Assembly (NCBI RefSeq): GCF_028330985.1
Contig: NZ_JAQMUE010000079.1
Location: forward strand, 124,001 to 188,000
Reading direction: 5' to 3'
From: Roseofilum reptotaenium CS-1145
Lineage (GTDB): Bacteria > Cyanobacteriota > Cyanobacteriia > Cyanobacteriales > Desertifilaceae
Length of the DNA stretch: 64,000 bases
The position numbers were made by a program, and so were the translations under genes. The first letter of the stretch is position 1, and every line of letters starts with the position of its first letter. Below the pieces are notes generated by a model that was not told the origin of the DNA, ran no database searches, and worked only from the letters and a program-made list of their open reading frames with translations. Positions 63,951 through 64,000 of the stretch are shown one piece after another.

Positions 63951-64000
63951 ATGTCCCAACCGTTGACTGAGAATCGATATCCAGAAGTTCTATGTATAGA
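63951..64000 (+). CDS. Start of a further gene, cut by the window edge
   Basis: ATG 63951 opens MSQPLTENRYPEVLCI and remains open to the last base. AGAGCAAG just before it is a weak ribosome site. Too short to identify. Confidence 0.35.
   Translation, partial: MSQPLTENRYPEVLCI

Noticed and set aside
1-64000. tRNA, rRNA and tmRNA genes
   Set aside because: No cloverleaf-like T-loop (GGTTCGAATCC type) with matching arms and no rRNA segments were noticed in any gap.

Overview
The window is chromosomal DNA of a cyanobacterium. The evidence is photosynthesis genes (psbZ, a high-light-inducible protein), cyanobacterial conserved families (DUF3177, DUF3172, ComFB, PatA-type regulators, cyanobacterial Hfq beside dapF), a folD-crtE-DUF212 block, and a very high density of the HIP1 octamer GCGATCGC. 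Heptanucleotide tandem repeats (GGGAATA, ATTACCT, TGGTAAC types) recur between genes, as is known in filamentous cyanobacteria. A filamentous, Oscillatoriales-like host is my inference; the genus cannot be fixed from the sequence alone.

Layout. 1-2740: a short radA 3' remnant, then an A+T-rich three-gene module (methyltransferase, PLP-dependent CysK-like enzyme broken by one in-frame TGA, methyltransferase), probably acquired. 2757-8570: orphan ParA, DUF3177, a ClpP-fold-like lipoprotein, a truncated ORF, three tandem AIM24 genes and DUF3172. 8775-13401: psbZ, ribH, ribosomal protein S1 with a structured leader, a HAD hydrolase, and metK with two hairpin terminators. 14241-20228: a PhnD/PhnE/PhnD set without an ATPase, running into a hybrid histidine kinase. 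20257-26394: the respiratory oxidase genes ctaC-ctaD-ctaE facing ctaA-ctaB (haem A synthesis), with an IS605-like remnant between. 26412-35417: Uma2 nuclease, GH57, FAD monooxygenase, Crp-family regulator, Ser/Thr kinase, folD, crtE. 35720-41212: the accessory zone, with an RTX protein, a complete IS4-like element with perfect 9-bp target duplication, a truncated four-helix-bundle gene, a large unknown membrane protein, and an internally deleted IscB with a structured upstream RNA candidate. 41246-50860: trpD, a PCP-reductase-domain peptide, EamA transporter, PatA-type regulator, TPR protein, glycoside hydrolase-like protein, response regulator and a GyrA/ParC subunit. 50854-53246: ATP-grasp protein, ankyrin protein and a Phd/PIN toxin-antitoxin pair whose toxin has an in-frame TGA. 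53381-64000: ABC ATPase, HLIP, principal sigma factor with hairpins in its leader, hisH, GGCT, ECF sigma plus anti-sigma, comFB, an M23 peptidase, hfq, dapF and a PD-(D/E)xK-like protein.

The most unusual object is the IscB relative at 40175-40870. It keeps the N-terminal RRXRR/PLMP domain and the RuvC-III/C-terminal part but has lost RuvC-I, bridge helix and HNH, and it sits downstream of a structured non-coding stretch like an omega-RNA locus. Other points of interest are the two TGA-interrupted but otherwise intact genes, the methyltransferase/PLP/methyltransferase module, the ATPase-less Phn set tied to a sensor kinase, a cobalamin-box-like sequence in the S1 leader, and paired hairpins upstream of rpoD.
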